Shown piece after piece: positions 34,261-42,659 of a stretch of DNA of 64,000 nt. The notes beneath the pieces were generated by a model. The model worked only from the letters and a program-made list of their open reading frames with translations, searched no databases and had not been told where the DNA came from. Both the position numbers and the translations under genes were made by a program. Source of the stretch: Pseudaquidulcibacter saccharophilus (GTDB lineage: Bacteria; Pseudomonadota; Alphaproteobacteria; Caulobacterales; Aquidulcibacteraceae). How positions within the stretch are numbered: position 1 is the first letter of the stretch; each line of letters starts with the position of its first letter. Where the stretch lies: the NCBI RefSeq assembly GCF_019455445.1, contig NZ_JAHWUS010000003.1:62001-126000 (forward strand), given 5' to 3'.

Positions 34261-35391
34261 ATGAACACCATTGCAAACCGAGAGGTGCAGCAAAGGGTTG
34301 GCGGTGCCAGCCTTGATGTACTGCGCTTTCTGGCGGCTTTCTTTATTATGCTCTTTCACTGCTTTGACGATATATCGTCAAAAACTAGTGTTTTTGAGCC
34401 ATTATTAAAGCAGGGTTGGCTTGGTACGGATTTATTCTTGATATTATCGGGTGTTGTTATGTCGCGCGCATATTCAAACACTATTTCAACGGGCAAGATT
34501 ACGTTTCATGATTTTATTATCAAAAGATATTTTAGGCTTTTTCCATCGCATGCTGTGGTTTTGATTGTTTTCGGAATTATTATTACCGCGGTTTCAATAT
34601 CAGGCTATAAACTGCATGATGGTTGGGGTTATAATTTTACAGACTGGATTAAACAATTTACGCTTTCTCACGCATGGGGTCTTAAAATACATGTATGGAA
34701 TTTCCCAACGTGGACGATTTCAACGCTTATAATATGCTATATGCTTTTTTATCTTACAATTAAATACATCAATAAATTGCCCAAAATAATTGTTTCATTG
34801 CTGGCGATAATGGTGATTATCGCAGGAAACCTCATTGCACAATTTGTTTTCAATGATCGTTTGGTTGAGATTCAAACTTACCCAATGTTACGTGCAATGA
34901 CGTTTTTTATGCTTGGGGTATTTGCAGATATTATTACCCGAAATCTTAAAATAAATAAGCCACAATATGTGTGCTGTGCAGGGCTTATTTCTGCAACAAT
35001 AGTTTTGCTTGTTTATGCGAATGATGAGTATCTTAATATTTTGTCTGTCGCAAAAGATAATATTATAATAGCCCTCATCTGTATTCTTACCGTAATATCA
35101 TCACGAGTGAATTTTAAAGAAACAAAAGAAACCCAAGAATTGGGTAAAACCTCTTATTCATTATATCTTGTTCATGCACCCACGCAATTAATAGGTTTTG
35201 AAATCTTGAGAAATCTTGAAGGCAAGGCTTTTTATTCTGAATATGTATTTTGGGGCGTAATTGCCATAATGATAATTGCGTCAGTTGCAATTGCGATTTG
35301 GTTTAAGAGCTATATTGATAAACCTTTGGCGAATGCCACAGCAAAATTCTTAAAAAACACTCAACAAATTCATATGCCTAAGCCAATATGA
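34261..35391 (+). CDS. Acyltransferase family 3 (OafA-like) membrane protein, copy 1
   Basis: 376 residues from ATG 34261, preferred over an in-frame TTG ten codons upstream because the paralogue aligns from here. About ten hydrophobic segments. The family start GGASLDVLRFLAAFFIMLFH carries the conserved histidine, followed by GTDLFLILSGVVMSR and the repeated arginine region KRYFRLFPSHA. A C-terminal LGKTSYSLYLVHAPTQLI block is also typical. It probably transfers an acetyl or other acyl group to a surface polysaccharide or LPS sugar. A close paralogue follows. Confidence 0.82.
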   Translation: MNTIANREVQQRVGGASLDVLRFLAAFFIMLFHCFDDISSKTSVFEPLLKQGWLGTDLFLILSGVVMSRAYSNTISTGKITFHDFIIKRYFRLFPSHAVVLIVFGIIITAVSISGYKLHDGWGYNFTDWIKQFTLSHAWGLKIHVWNFPTWTISTLIICYMLFYLTIKYINKLPKIIVSLLAIMVIIAGNLIAQFVFNDRLVEIQTYPMLRAMTFFMLGVFADIITRNLKINKPQYVCCAGLISATIVLLVYANDEYLNILSVAKDNIIIALICILTVISSRVNFKETKETQELGKTSYSLYLVHAPTQLIGFEILRNLEGKAFYSEYVFWGVIAIMIIASVAIAIWFKSYIDKPLANATAKFLKNTQQIHMPKPI

Positions 35392-35513
35392 AGAAGTTTT
35401 ACCAATTACATTAACCCAAAAGAAAACAATATGGCATTATAATTGCCGTGCATTCTGTGCGAATCTGAGGGGCAGGTTTCGTGGTAAAGAATGCTTTTTT
35501 ATGAGTCATAGCC

Positions 35514-36626
35514 ATTAATACGTCTGATAAACAAGCTGTTCAAAATAGAATTGGCGGTGCCAGCCTTGATATTTTAAGGTTTATGGCGGCGCTTTTTATT
35601 CTTACTTTCCATTATTATGATGATGCCCCGACCAAGGTTCAAATTATGGAACCATTGATGAAACAGGGTTGGCTTGCAACAAATTTCTTTATGATGCTTT
35701 CGGGGTTGGTGATGGCGCGCGCCTATGCCAATAATATCTCCGAAGGTCACATAAATTTTGAATCTTTTATGCTAAAAAGATATGCCCGCCTTATTCCATC
35801 GCATGCCGTAGTTTTGATTGTGTTTGGCATTATTATTTATGGGCTGACACTTTTTGGATTTCGCCCACAGCACCCACAGGCATTTACTTTGCACGGTTGG
35901 CTTGAACAATTGACGCTTGTTTATTCTTGGGGCTTTGAAGACACGCCGGCATGGAATTTACCAACCTGGACTATTTCATCATTATTAATCTGTTATGCGA
36001 TTTACGCGCTTGTGATTGGGCATCTCAAAAAATTGTCGCTTGGAAATCTTGTGGTGCTATTGGCGGTAATTCTGATTTCGGCGAATTTATTTTCTCATTA
36101 TGTATTTCACCGCCGCATGGTTGAACTTGCATTACAATTCTCATTGGGGCGTGCAATTCCATTCTTTATGATGGGGGTTATTGCCGAATTAATGACACGC
36201 GGACTTATGGTCAATAAAACCCAATATTTTATTTGGGCAACGACATTTTTGGCGGGAATAATTTTCTTTGCATATGAAAACACAAATAGTGTGTTTAACG
36301 ATAATGCTATTTTGCTTTTAACCTGTGCATTCATGGCAATTTCGTCACGTGTAACATTCAATGAAACCACGATAACAAAGGAAATGGGAAAAGCGTCTTA
36401 TTCATTGTTCCTTGTGCATACGCCAATTCAAATCATTGGTTTTAGAATTTTAAAGATTATTGAAGATAGGCTTCATCTCCCTGAAATTGCCCTTTGGGGG
36501 ATTTGGTTCACGATGATTGCATTTTCAATCGCGTTTGCATTCATGTTCCAAAAATATGTTGATAAGCCACTTTCGCAAATTACAACCAAATTGCTTAAAA
36601 GAAACCGCAAGGTCGCAATAGCATAA
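35514..36626 (+). CDS. Acyltransferase family 3 membrane protein, copy 2 (start uncertain)
   Basis: Paralogue of the preceding gene: GGASLDILRFMAALFILTFH, ATNFFMMLSGLVMAR, KRYARLIPSHA, MGKASYSLFLVHTPIQII. The conserved N terminus begins upstream of the first canonical start (ATG 35583). The frame is open back to a TGA at 35502-35504. Alignment with copy 1 puts an ATT (35514) where copy 1 has ATG. Either initiation uses ATT, or the gene now starts at 35583 and has lost the first ~23 residues including part of membrane segment 1. I give the aligned start; about 370 residues. Confidence 0.7.
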   Translation: MNTSDKQAVQNRIGGASLDILRFMAALFILTFHYYDDAPTKVQIMEPLMKQGWLATNFFMMLSGLVMARAYANNISEGHINFESFMLKRYARLIPSHAVVLIVFGIIIYGLTLFGFRPQHPQAFTLHGWLEQLTLVYSWGFEDTPAWNLPTWTISSLLICYAIYALVIGHLKKLSLGNLVVLLAVILISANLFSHYVFHRRMVELALQFSLGRAIPFFMMGVIAELMTRGLMVNKTQYFIWATTFLAGIIFFAYENTNSVFNDNAILLLTCAFMAISSRVTFNETTITKEMGKASYSLFLVHTPIQIIGFRILKIIEDRLHLPEIALWGIWFTMIAFSIAFAFMFQKYVDKPLSQITTKLLKRNRKVAIA

Positions 36627-36757
36627 TTTATAAGGGCAAAATGCTGATAGGGCTTGCAAAGCCGGTACTTTTACGTTAACAGCCCACTCTCTTTTAGCGC
36701 TCGGGCGAAATGGCATTGCCTTGGGTGCTTTGTTAAACTTCTATCTTGGAGATGAAA

Positions 36758-36961
36758 ATGCCTAAATTGAAAACCAAAAGCGGTGTTAAAAAGCGCTTTA
36801 AAATTACCGCTACCGGTAAGGTGATGTGTGGTGTTGCTGGTAAGCGTCACCGTCTTATGTCACACAATTCAAAATATATTCGTAACAACCGTGGTACTGA
36901 TGTTCTCGCAGATGCTGATGCAACTCGCGTGAAACTTTGGACCCCTTATGGCTTGAAATAG
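36758..36961 (+). CDS. rpmI: 50S ribosomal protein L35
   Basis: 67 residues starting [17 protein letters not shown], the usual L35 N terminus. GGAG at 36748-36751 is 6 nt from ATG 36758, which decides between three in-frame starts. Lys/Arg-rich with [17 protein letters not shown]. Part of the large ribosomal subunit. Followed after 14 bp by rplT. Unlike in E. coli, infC is not adjacent; it lies 12 kb upstream in this window. Confidence 0.96.
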   Translation: MPKLKTKSGVKKRFKITATGKVMCGVAGKRHRLMSHNSKYIRNNRGTDVLADADATRVKLWTPYGLK

Positions 36962-36975
36962 GGAGGGTTTGAACA

Positions 36976-37335
36976 ATGGCTCGTATTAAAGCTGGTAAAG
37001 AAACCCGCGCTCGCCGTAAAGGTATTTTGGCTCGTGCCAAAGGTTACCAAGGTCGCCGTAAAAACACTATTCGTACTGCTACCGCTGCTGTATGGCGCGC
37101 TGGTCAGTATGCTTATCGTGACCGTAAAGCGAAAAAACGTAATTTCCGCTCACTTTGGATTCAGCGTATCAACGCTGCTGTTCGTGAATTCGAATTAACA
37201 TATTCTGTATTCATCAACGGCCTTACCAAAGCTGGCATCGTTGTTGACCGTAAAGTTATGGCTGATATGGCAACTTCGCAACCAAACGCATTTGCGGCAT
37301 TGGTTGACGCGGCAAAGAAAGCATTAGCAGCATAG
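36976..37335 (+). CDS. rplT: 50S ribosomal protein L20
   Basis: 119 residues: [24 protein letters not shown] at the N terminus, [24 protein letters not shown] in the middle, all diagnostic. GGGAGG precedes the start. It binds 23S rRNA early in assembly and in many bacteria represses its own operon. Codon use (GCT, CGT, AAA) is that of a highly expressed gene. The transcript ends at the terminator at 37358. Confidence 0.97.
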   Translation: MARIKAGKETRARRKGILARAKGYQGRRKNTIRTATAAVWRAGQYAYRDRKAKKRNFRSLWIQRINAAVREFELTYSVFINGLTKAGIVVDRKVMADMATSQPNAFAALVDAAKKALAA

Positions 37336-37357
37336 TTTTGTTGCAATAACAGTTTTC

Positions 37358-37388
37358 AAAAGCCCGAACCTAGTGTTCGGGCTTTTTT
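37358..37388 (+). terminator. rpmI-rplT terminator
   Basis: AAAAGCCCGAAC (37358-37369), 5-nt loop, GTTCGGGCTTTT (37375-37386) continuing into a T-run. It isolates rpmI-rplT from the following LysE genes and pheST. Confidence 0.9.
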
Positions 37389-37418
37389 ATTTTCTATTTA
37401 TGCCTTAGGTATTTTGAA

Positions 37419-38051
37419 ATGTTTACCTTATCTGAAATCCTTGTCTTTTGTTCTTTTGCCTTTGCAATTTGTATTGCACCGGGGCCCAATATGATTCTTG
37501 CAAGCACGCGCGGCCTAAGCCATGGTTACAGGGCGGGGTTTGCCACGCTTTTGGGGGCGGTGGTTGCCAATTATGTGTTGGGTGCATTGGTGGCGCTTGG
37601 CATGGCAAAACTAATTATTGAAATCCCAATAGTTTTTGAAATCATAAAATGGGCGGGTGCGGCATATCTTGTTTATCTTGCAATCAAGGCATTCAAAGAA
37701 GATTTCAGACCAGATCTTGATCCGCATCTTGTGGCAAAAACCCCGCTTACCAAGATATTTTTTGACGGCTTTATAAATGGTATTTCAAACCCCAAGGGGG
37801 CTATGTTCGCACTCGCCATTTATTCGCAATTTTGGCATCCGGATCGTGGCTCAATTTTCTTGCAAACCATGATTATGACCACAATTCTTATAAGTTTTGA
37901 TACAGTGATAATTGGCGCGGCAATTATTTTTGCGGGCAAGTTTCGCCATATCATTATGAATTCCGACCGAATTGGTAAAATCATGAAAATCCTTTTGCCA
38001 ACCGTTTATTTGGGGCTTGCCCTTAAGATTGCAACAACACACAGGGGTTAG
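37419..38051 (+). CDS. LysE/RhtB-family exporter, copy 1
   Basis: 210 residues, about six membrane segments. The LysE/RhtB start is visible as IAPGPNMILASTRGLSHGYRAGF, followed by EIIKWAGAAYLVYLAIKAF and GFINGISNPKGAMFALAIYSQFW. Members export amino acids such as threonine, homoserine or lysine. The substrate here is not known. The gene directly follows the rplT terminator and lies 8 bp before a second gene of the same length and family. Confidence 0.87.
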   Translation: MFTLSEILVFCSFAFAICIAPGPNMILASTRGLSHGYRAGFATLLGAVVANYVLGALVALGMAKLIIEIPIVFEIIKWAGAAYLVYLAIKAFKEDFRPDLDPHLVAKTPLTKIFFDGFINGISNPKGAMFALAIYSQFWHPDRGSIFLQTMIMTTILISFDTVIIGAAIIFAGKFRHIIMNSDRIGKIMKILLPTVYLGLALKIATTHRG

Positions 38052-38059
38052 GGGCAATA

Positions 38060-38692
38060 ATGTTTAGCGGGCATGAATTATTGATTTTTACTGCCGCGGC
38101 ATTTGTTCTTGCAATCACACCGGGGGCAGACATGCTTTTGGTTAGTACACGTACCCTTACCCAAGGCCGCCTTGCCGGATTTTTGACTATGTGTGGTATC
38201 ATGACGGGGGCGCTAATAACCGCGTTAATGGTTGCGATTGGGCTTGCTGCAATTATTGCAAAAATCCCAATTGTTTATGAGATAATTCGATGGGCAGGGG
38301 TGGGGTATTTATTATGGCTTGCATTTAATGCGCTGAAATCGGAAAAAGGTGTGGCGGCTACTAATTTTAAACCTGTCAAAATTCCAAATTATCGCATTTT
38401 CATTGATGGCATGATTAATAATATTTTGAACCCGAAATGTATATTATTCGCGCTTTCTATCTATCCGCAATTTTGGCATCCTGAGCGTGGTTCGGTGGTG
38501 TGGCAAACCTTGATTCTTGGTTTAATCGCCGACCTTATGGGGCTGATTGCCATGGGGGCAGTGGTGATTGCGACCGCACATTTTCATAAAATCATAAGCG
38601 GAAATAGTGGTTTTAAAAGAATTTCAAATTATCTGCTTGCAAGCGTGTTTGGGCTATTGGCATTGCGCATTGCCACAAGTCACAAAAATTAA
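38060..38692 (+). CDS. LysE/RhtB-family exporter, copy 2
   Basis: 210 residues, same layout as copy 1: ITPGADMLLVSTRTLTQGRLAGF, EIIRWAGVGYLLWLAFNAL, GMINNILNPKCILFALSIYPQFW. The two are clear tandem paralogues, diverged over most of their length. The pair stands between rplT and pheS, where many alphaproteobacteria have the ribosomal and pheST genes close together. It probably exports an amino acid; the partner could be a second substrate or a heteromeric unit, both conjecture. Confidence 0.87.
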   Translation: MFSGHELLIFTAAAFVLAITPGADMLLVSTRTLTQGRLAGFLTMCGIMTGALITALMVAIGLAAIIAKIPIVYEIIRWAGVGYLLWLAFNALKSEKGVAATNFKPVKIPNYRIFIDGMINNILNPKCILFALSIYPQFWHPERGSVVWQTLILGLIADLMGLIAMGAVVIATAHFHKIISGNSGFKRISNYLLASVFGLLALRIATSHKN

Positions 38693-38790
38693 ACCATTTA
38701 ATTAAGCCTTTAGCAATTGCAAAATTAACACAAAAAGTGCATAGGCAGTCCCATAAAATTGGAAAATCACCAGAAAAACTGGAAATTTAG

Positions 38791-39870
38791 ATGACTTTGG
38801 AAATTGAAAAATTAGAAGGCGAATTATTGGCGCAATTGAATGCGGCAGATAATGAAGCCTCACTGGAAGAATTACGTGTATCAGCACTAGGTAAAAAAGG
38901 CAGTGTATCTGAGCTTTTGAAGGGTTTGGGCGGTATGTCCTCTGAGGAGCGTCAGGTTTTTGGACCAAAAGTAAACGGCCTTAAAAACAAACTTAATGAC
39001 CTTATTAACGAAAAGAAAATCGCCCTTGCTGATAAGGCGCTTGATGAACGCTTACTTGCCGAACATCTTGACGTAACTTTACCTGCTAAGGCGCGCCGCC
39101 AAGGTTCAATCCATCCAATCATGCAAGTTTTTGAAGAAGTTGCAACCATTTTCGCCGACATGGGCTTTAGCGTAAAAGAAGGCCCGGATATTGAGGATGA
39201 TTTTCATAATTTCACCGCGCTAAACTTTCCTGAAAAGCATCCAGCGCGTGATATGCACGACACCTTCTTTATGCAGCCGAATGAAAAAGGCGAACGCAAA
39301 CTTTTGCGTACCCATACTTCGCCGGTACAAATTCGCACTATGAAGAATGAAAAGCCGCCAATTCGCATTGTTGCCCCTGGTCGTACTTATCGTTGTGACT
39401 ATGACCAAACCCATACGCCAATGTTCCACCAAATCGAAGGTTTGGTAATTGAAGAAGGCGTGCATATGGGCCACCTTAAAGGCGTTTTAATGGAATTTTT
39501 GGCGCGCTTCTTTGAGGTTGACGGGGTTGATGTTCAATTCCGCCCGCACCATTTCCCATTCACTGAACCCTCTGCTGAAGTTGATGTTCGTTGTGATCGT
39601 TCGGGTAAGGAATTAAAAATCGGAACTGGTAATGATTGGTTGGAAATTTTGGGCTGCGGCATGGTGCATCCCAATGTTTTAACCGCATGTGGCCTTGACC
39701 CAAATGTTTATCAGGGTTTCGCATTCGGTATGGGTATAGACCGCCTTGCAATGCTTAAATACGGCATTCCTGATTTGCGTGATATGTTTAATAGCGATGT
39801 TAGATGGCTTGAAAACTTTGGCTTTGAAGCATTATTCAGCCCTTCTATAACTTCTGGCCTAAGCCGATAA
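38791..39870 (+). CDS. pheS: Phenylalanyl-tRNA synthetase alpha subunit
   Basis: 359 residues. N-terminal coiled-coil tRNA-binding region (about residues 1-85). Then class II catalytic core: motif 1 region [36 protein letters not shown], motif 2 [12 protein letters not shown]...[11 protein letters not shown], and motif 3 [18 protein letters not shown]. It makes Phe-tRNA with PheT in a tetramer. No attenuator peptide is recognisable in the short upstream gap. Separated from pheT by 15 bp. Confidence 0.97.
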   Translation: MTLEIEKLEGELLAQLNAADNEASLEELRVSALGKKGSVSELLKGLGGMSSEERQVFGPKVNGLKNKLNDLINEKKIALADKALDERLLAEHLDVTLPAKARRQGSIHPIMQVFEEVATIFADMGFSVKEGPDIEDDFHNFTALNFPEKHPARDMHDTFFMQPNEKGERKLLRTHTSPVQIRTMKNEKPPIRIVAPGRTYRCDYDQTHTPMFHQIEGLVIEEGVHMGHLKGVLMEFLARFFEVDGVDVQFRPHHFPFTEPSAEVDVRCDRSGKELKIGTGNDWLEILGCGMVHPNVLTACGLDPNVYQGFAFGMGIDRLAMLKYGIPDLRDMFNSDVRWLENFGFEALFSPSITSGLSR

Positions 39871-39885
39871 TTAACGAGAATAAAA

Positions 39886-42267
39886 ATGAAATTCACAATT
39901 AACTGGCTAAAAGATTATTTACAAACTGATGCAAGTGCCGATGAGATTGTTGCGGCAATGACTATGGCAGGGCTTGAGGTTGAGGATGTTGAAAATCCTG
40001 CTGAAAAGCTAAAGGCGTTTTCGGTCGTGAAAATTGTTGAGGCTGTGCAGCATCCCAATGCCGATAAACTTCGGGTTTGTCAGGTTGAAACCAATCAAGG
40101 CCGTCTTGAAATCGTATGCGGTGCACCGAATGCACGTGCCGGCCTTACCACTATTTTTGCGCCCATCGGCACATGTGTTGAGGCATTGGGCGTAACGCTT
40201 GAGGCGCGTCCAGTTCGCGGTGTGGTGTCAAATGGTATGATGTGTTCATATGAAGAGTTGGGCTTAACTGGCGATTCATCTGGCATTATCGAATTGCCGG
40301 ACGATGTTGCGGTTGGTACATCTGCGGCGGCGGCACTTGGCATTGATGATGTAACAATTGATTTCGAAGTTACACCAAACCGCCCTGATTGGTTGGGTGT
40401 AAATTCAATTGCGCGTGAACTTGCGGCACGTGGATTAGGTAAATTTTCCGATCGCGATATCAAGGAAACCCAAGGCACATTCAAAAGCGATATTGCGGTT
40501 AAATCCGAAACCACTGCTTGTCCATTATTTTATGGTCGCCTGATTAAGGGTGTGAAAAATGGCCCATCGCCAAAATGGCTACAAGATCGCCTAAAAGCGA
40601 TTGGCTTGCGCCCGATTAATGCGCTTGTGGACATTACCAACTTTATTTCAATTGATCGCGCCCGCCCACTTCATGTCTATGATGTTGCAAAATTAAAGGG
40701 CAATATTGTTGCAAGAGCCGGTAACGATGGCGAAAGCTTTGTTGCCCTTGATGACAAGACTTATAATGTCGGCGCGCAAATGTGCGTTATCGCCGATGAT
40801 AGTGGTGTTATCGGTCTTGGCGGCGTTATGGGTGGGGTTACAACTGGTTGTGATGAAAATACCACCGATGTATTTGTTGAATCCGCATATTTTGAACCAT
40901 TAAGCATTTTCCAAACTGGACGTGCAACCGGAATTCAATCCGATGCCAAATACCGCTTTGAACGTGGTGTTGACCCTGCCTTCACCAAAGGCGGTTTGGA
41001 TTTCGCAACGCAAATGATTGTTGAATTGTGCGGTGGCTTGGCTTCGGAAATTGTAAAGGCTGGTGAAGTTCCGGCCGCACCAAAGGCAATTGATTTTAAT
41101 GTCTCTGAGGTTAAACGCCTTACTGGTATTGAGCTTGGTGCAGGTGAAATTATCAAAATCCTTGATACTTTGGGCTTTGTCTCCAAAGATTTAGGTGATG
41201 GTAAATTAAACATCCTGCCACCAACTTGGCGCGGTGATGTGAAACTACCTGCTGATATTGTTGAAGATGTGGCGCGGATTCATGGCTTTGATAAATTGCC
41301 AATGGCAACATTATCACAACCGCAAAACCGCAATCTTATCTCATCTGATAAAATCGCATTTAACCTTGGTCGTCGTGCTTTGGCATCTTTTGGTTATAAT
41401 GAGGTGGTTACATGGTCGTTTGTTAAAAAAGACTATGCCAAATTGTTTGGCGCAAATCTTGAAAATAAAGCTCTTGAAATTGCCAACCCAATTAATGACG
41501 AGCTTGAATATATGCGTCCATCGGCCTTGATTAATCTAATCGCGGCGGCACAGCGTAATATTGACAAGGGCTTTAAGCAGCTTGCAATTTTTGAGGCTGG
41601 TCCAATTTATCTTGGTGATGAACCAAATGACCAAAAGAATGTTATTGCCGCAATTGCAACCGGCGAAACCCGCCATTGGAATGGTATTATCAAACCTGAT
41701 GTTTATTCAATTCAGGCAGATATGATGGCATTGCTTGCGGCAATGGGTGTGCCAACTGGCGGTCTTATGATGGCAAATGGCGCATCATCACATTTCCATA
41801 CTGGTCGCGCTGGGCAATTGAAAATGGGGCCAAAGGTGGTGGTTGCCGAATTTGGGCAAATTCACCCACGAATTGCCAAGGCATTGGGCGTTGATCAAGA
41901 TATTTTTGCCTTTGAAATTTTTGTTGACGCTTTGCCAAAAGCAAAACAAAAACCATCAAAAGCGAAACCAAAGCTAGAATTATCGCAATTCATGCCGTTC
42001 ACCCGCGATTATGCCTTTATCCTTGATAAAGACAAAGCGGTTTCCGATTTGGTGCGGGCAATTACCAATGCCGACAAAACCCTTATTTCAAATGTAAATG
42101 TGTTTGACGTTTATTCTGGAAAAGGCGTTGAAGACGGCAAAGTTTCAATTGCCATAGAGGTTACGATTGCCCCCAAGGCAAATACTTTAAACGATGCTGA
42201 AATTGACGCATTAAACCAAAAAATAATTACCGCAGCGGGCAAACAAAACGCAAGTCTGCGGGTTTAA
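39886..42267 (+). CDS. pheT: Phenylalanyl-tRNA synthetase beta subunit
   Basis: 793 residues, full length. tRNA-binding EMAP-like domain near residues 40-150 (VEAVQHPNADKLRVCQVETNQG, GAPNARAG). B3/B4 editing region (NRPDWLGVNSIARELAARG, DITNFISIDRARPLHVYD). B5 domain and catalytic-like core (ATGIQSDAKYRFERGVDPA). Ferredoxin-like anticodon domain at the end (FMPFTRDYAFILDKD). It partners PheS. It ends at a long hairpin terminator. Confidence 0.97.
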   Translation: MKFTINWLKDYLQTDASADEIVAAMTMAGLEVEDVENPAEKLKAFSVVKIVEAVQHPNADKLRVCQVETNQGRLEIVCGAPNARAGLTTIFAPIGTCVEALGVTLEARPVRGVVSNGMMCSYEELGLTGDSSGIIELPDDVAVGTSAAAALGIDDVTIDFEVTPNRPDWLGVNSIARELAARGLGKFSDRDIKETQGTFKSDIAVKSETTACPLFYGRLIKGVKNGPSPKWLQDRLKAIGLRPINALVDITNFISIDRARPLHVYDVAKLKGNIVARAGNDGESFVALDDKTYNVGAQMCVIADDSGVIGLGGVMGGVTTGCDENTTDVFVESAYFEPLSIFQTGRATGIQSDAKYRFERGVDPAFTKGGLDFATQMIVELCGGLASEIVKAGEVPAAPKAIDFNVSEVKRLTGIELGAGEIIKILDTLGFVSKDLGDGKLNILPPTWRGDVKLPADIVEDVARIHGFDKLPMATLSQPQNRNLISSDKIAFNLGRRALASFGYNEVVTWSFVKKDYAKLFGANLENKALEIANPINDELEYMRPSALINLIAAAQRNIDKGFKQLAIFEAGPIYLGDEPNDQKNVIAAIATGETRHWNGIIKPDVYSIQADMMALLAAMGVPTGGLMMANGASSHFHTGRAGQLKMGPKVVVAEFGQIHPRIAKALGVDQDIFAFEIFVDALPKAKQKPSKAKPKLELSQFMPFTRDYAFILDKDKAVSDLVRAITNADKTLISNVNVFDVYSGKGVEDGKVSIAIEVTIAPKANTLNDAEIDALNQKIITAAGKQNASLRV

Positions 42268-42273
42268 TGTATT

Positions 42274-42310
42274 AAAATTGCGTCATAATTTAATTATGGC
42301 GCAATTTTTT
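42274..42310 (+). terminator. pheST terminator
   Basis: A long near-perfect hairpin: AAAATTGCG-t-CATAATT on the left, AATTATG-g-CGCAATTTT on the right, one-base loop, with a T-G wobble inside and a run of T after it. It starts 7 bp after the pheT stop. Confidence 0.85.
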
Positions 42311-42524
42311 CACTTTATGACAATTTACAAAAGAATCGCTTTTACAAAACTGTCATAAATTAAAGTTGCATTGAGGAAATTTGCTCTATATCGGGGTAAG
42401 TTATGCACGAAATTTTCCCTTTTTTGACTATTTATTGATAATAAATTGTGCGTTGTGTCGCCATTTTGCAACGGTCATAATAAGAATCTGCATGTCCCCA
42501 TTTTTTCTGCCAAAAATTAATTGA

Positions 42525-42542
42525 TTGTCATCGTTCTGTCAC
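42525..42542 (+). promoter_or_regulatory. Candidate Pho box (PhoB site) before the TonB receptor
   Basis: TTGTCAT, four bases CGTT, then CTGTCAC: two direct repeats in the 11-bp spacing of a PhoB half-site pair. It lies 118 bp before the receptor start. The rest of the 392-bp gap (42268-42659) holds the pheT terminator and AT-rich sequence with further lone GTCAT words (for example 42351). Confidence 0.6.
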
Positions 42543-42659
42543 CTAAAGCAACGATTAGGGCGTTAATTTTTGTTAACCTGTGTTTGTACGCCTCTGCGGA
42601 TTGCCATTTTCGGGCTAATCTTTTTGGGTTGGGTTAACAGGGTATATAGGGAAGCTGTT

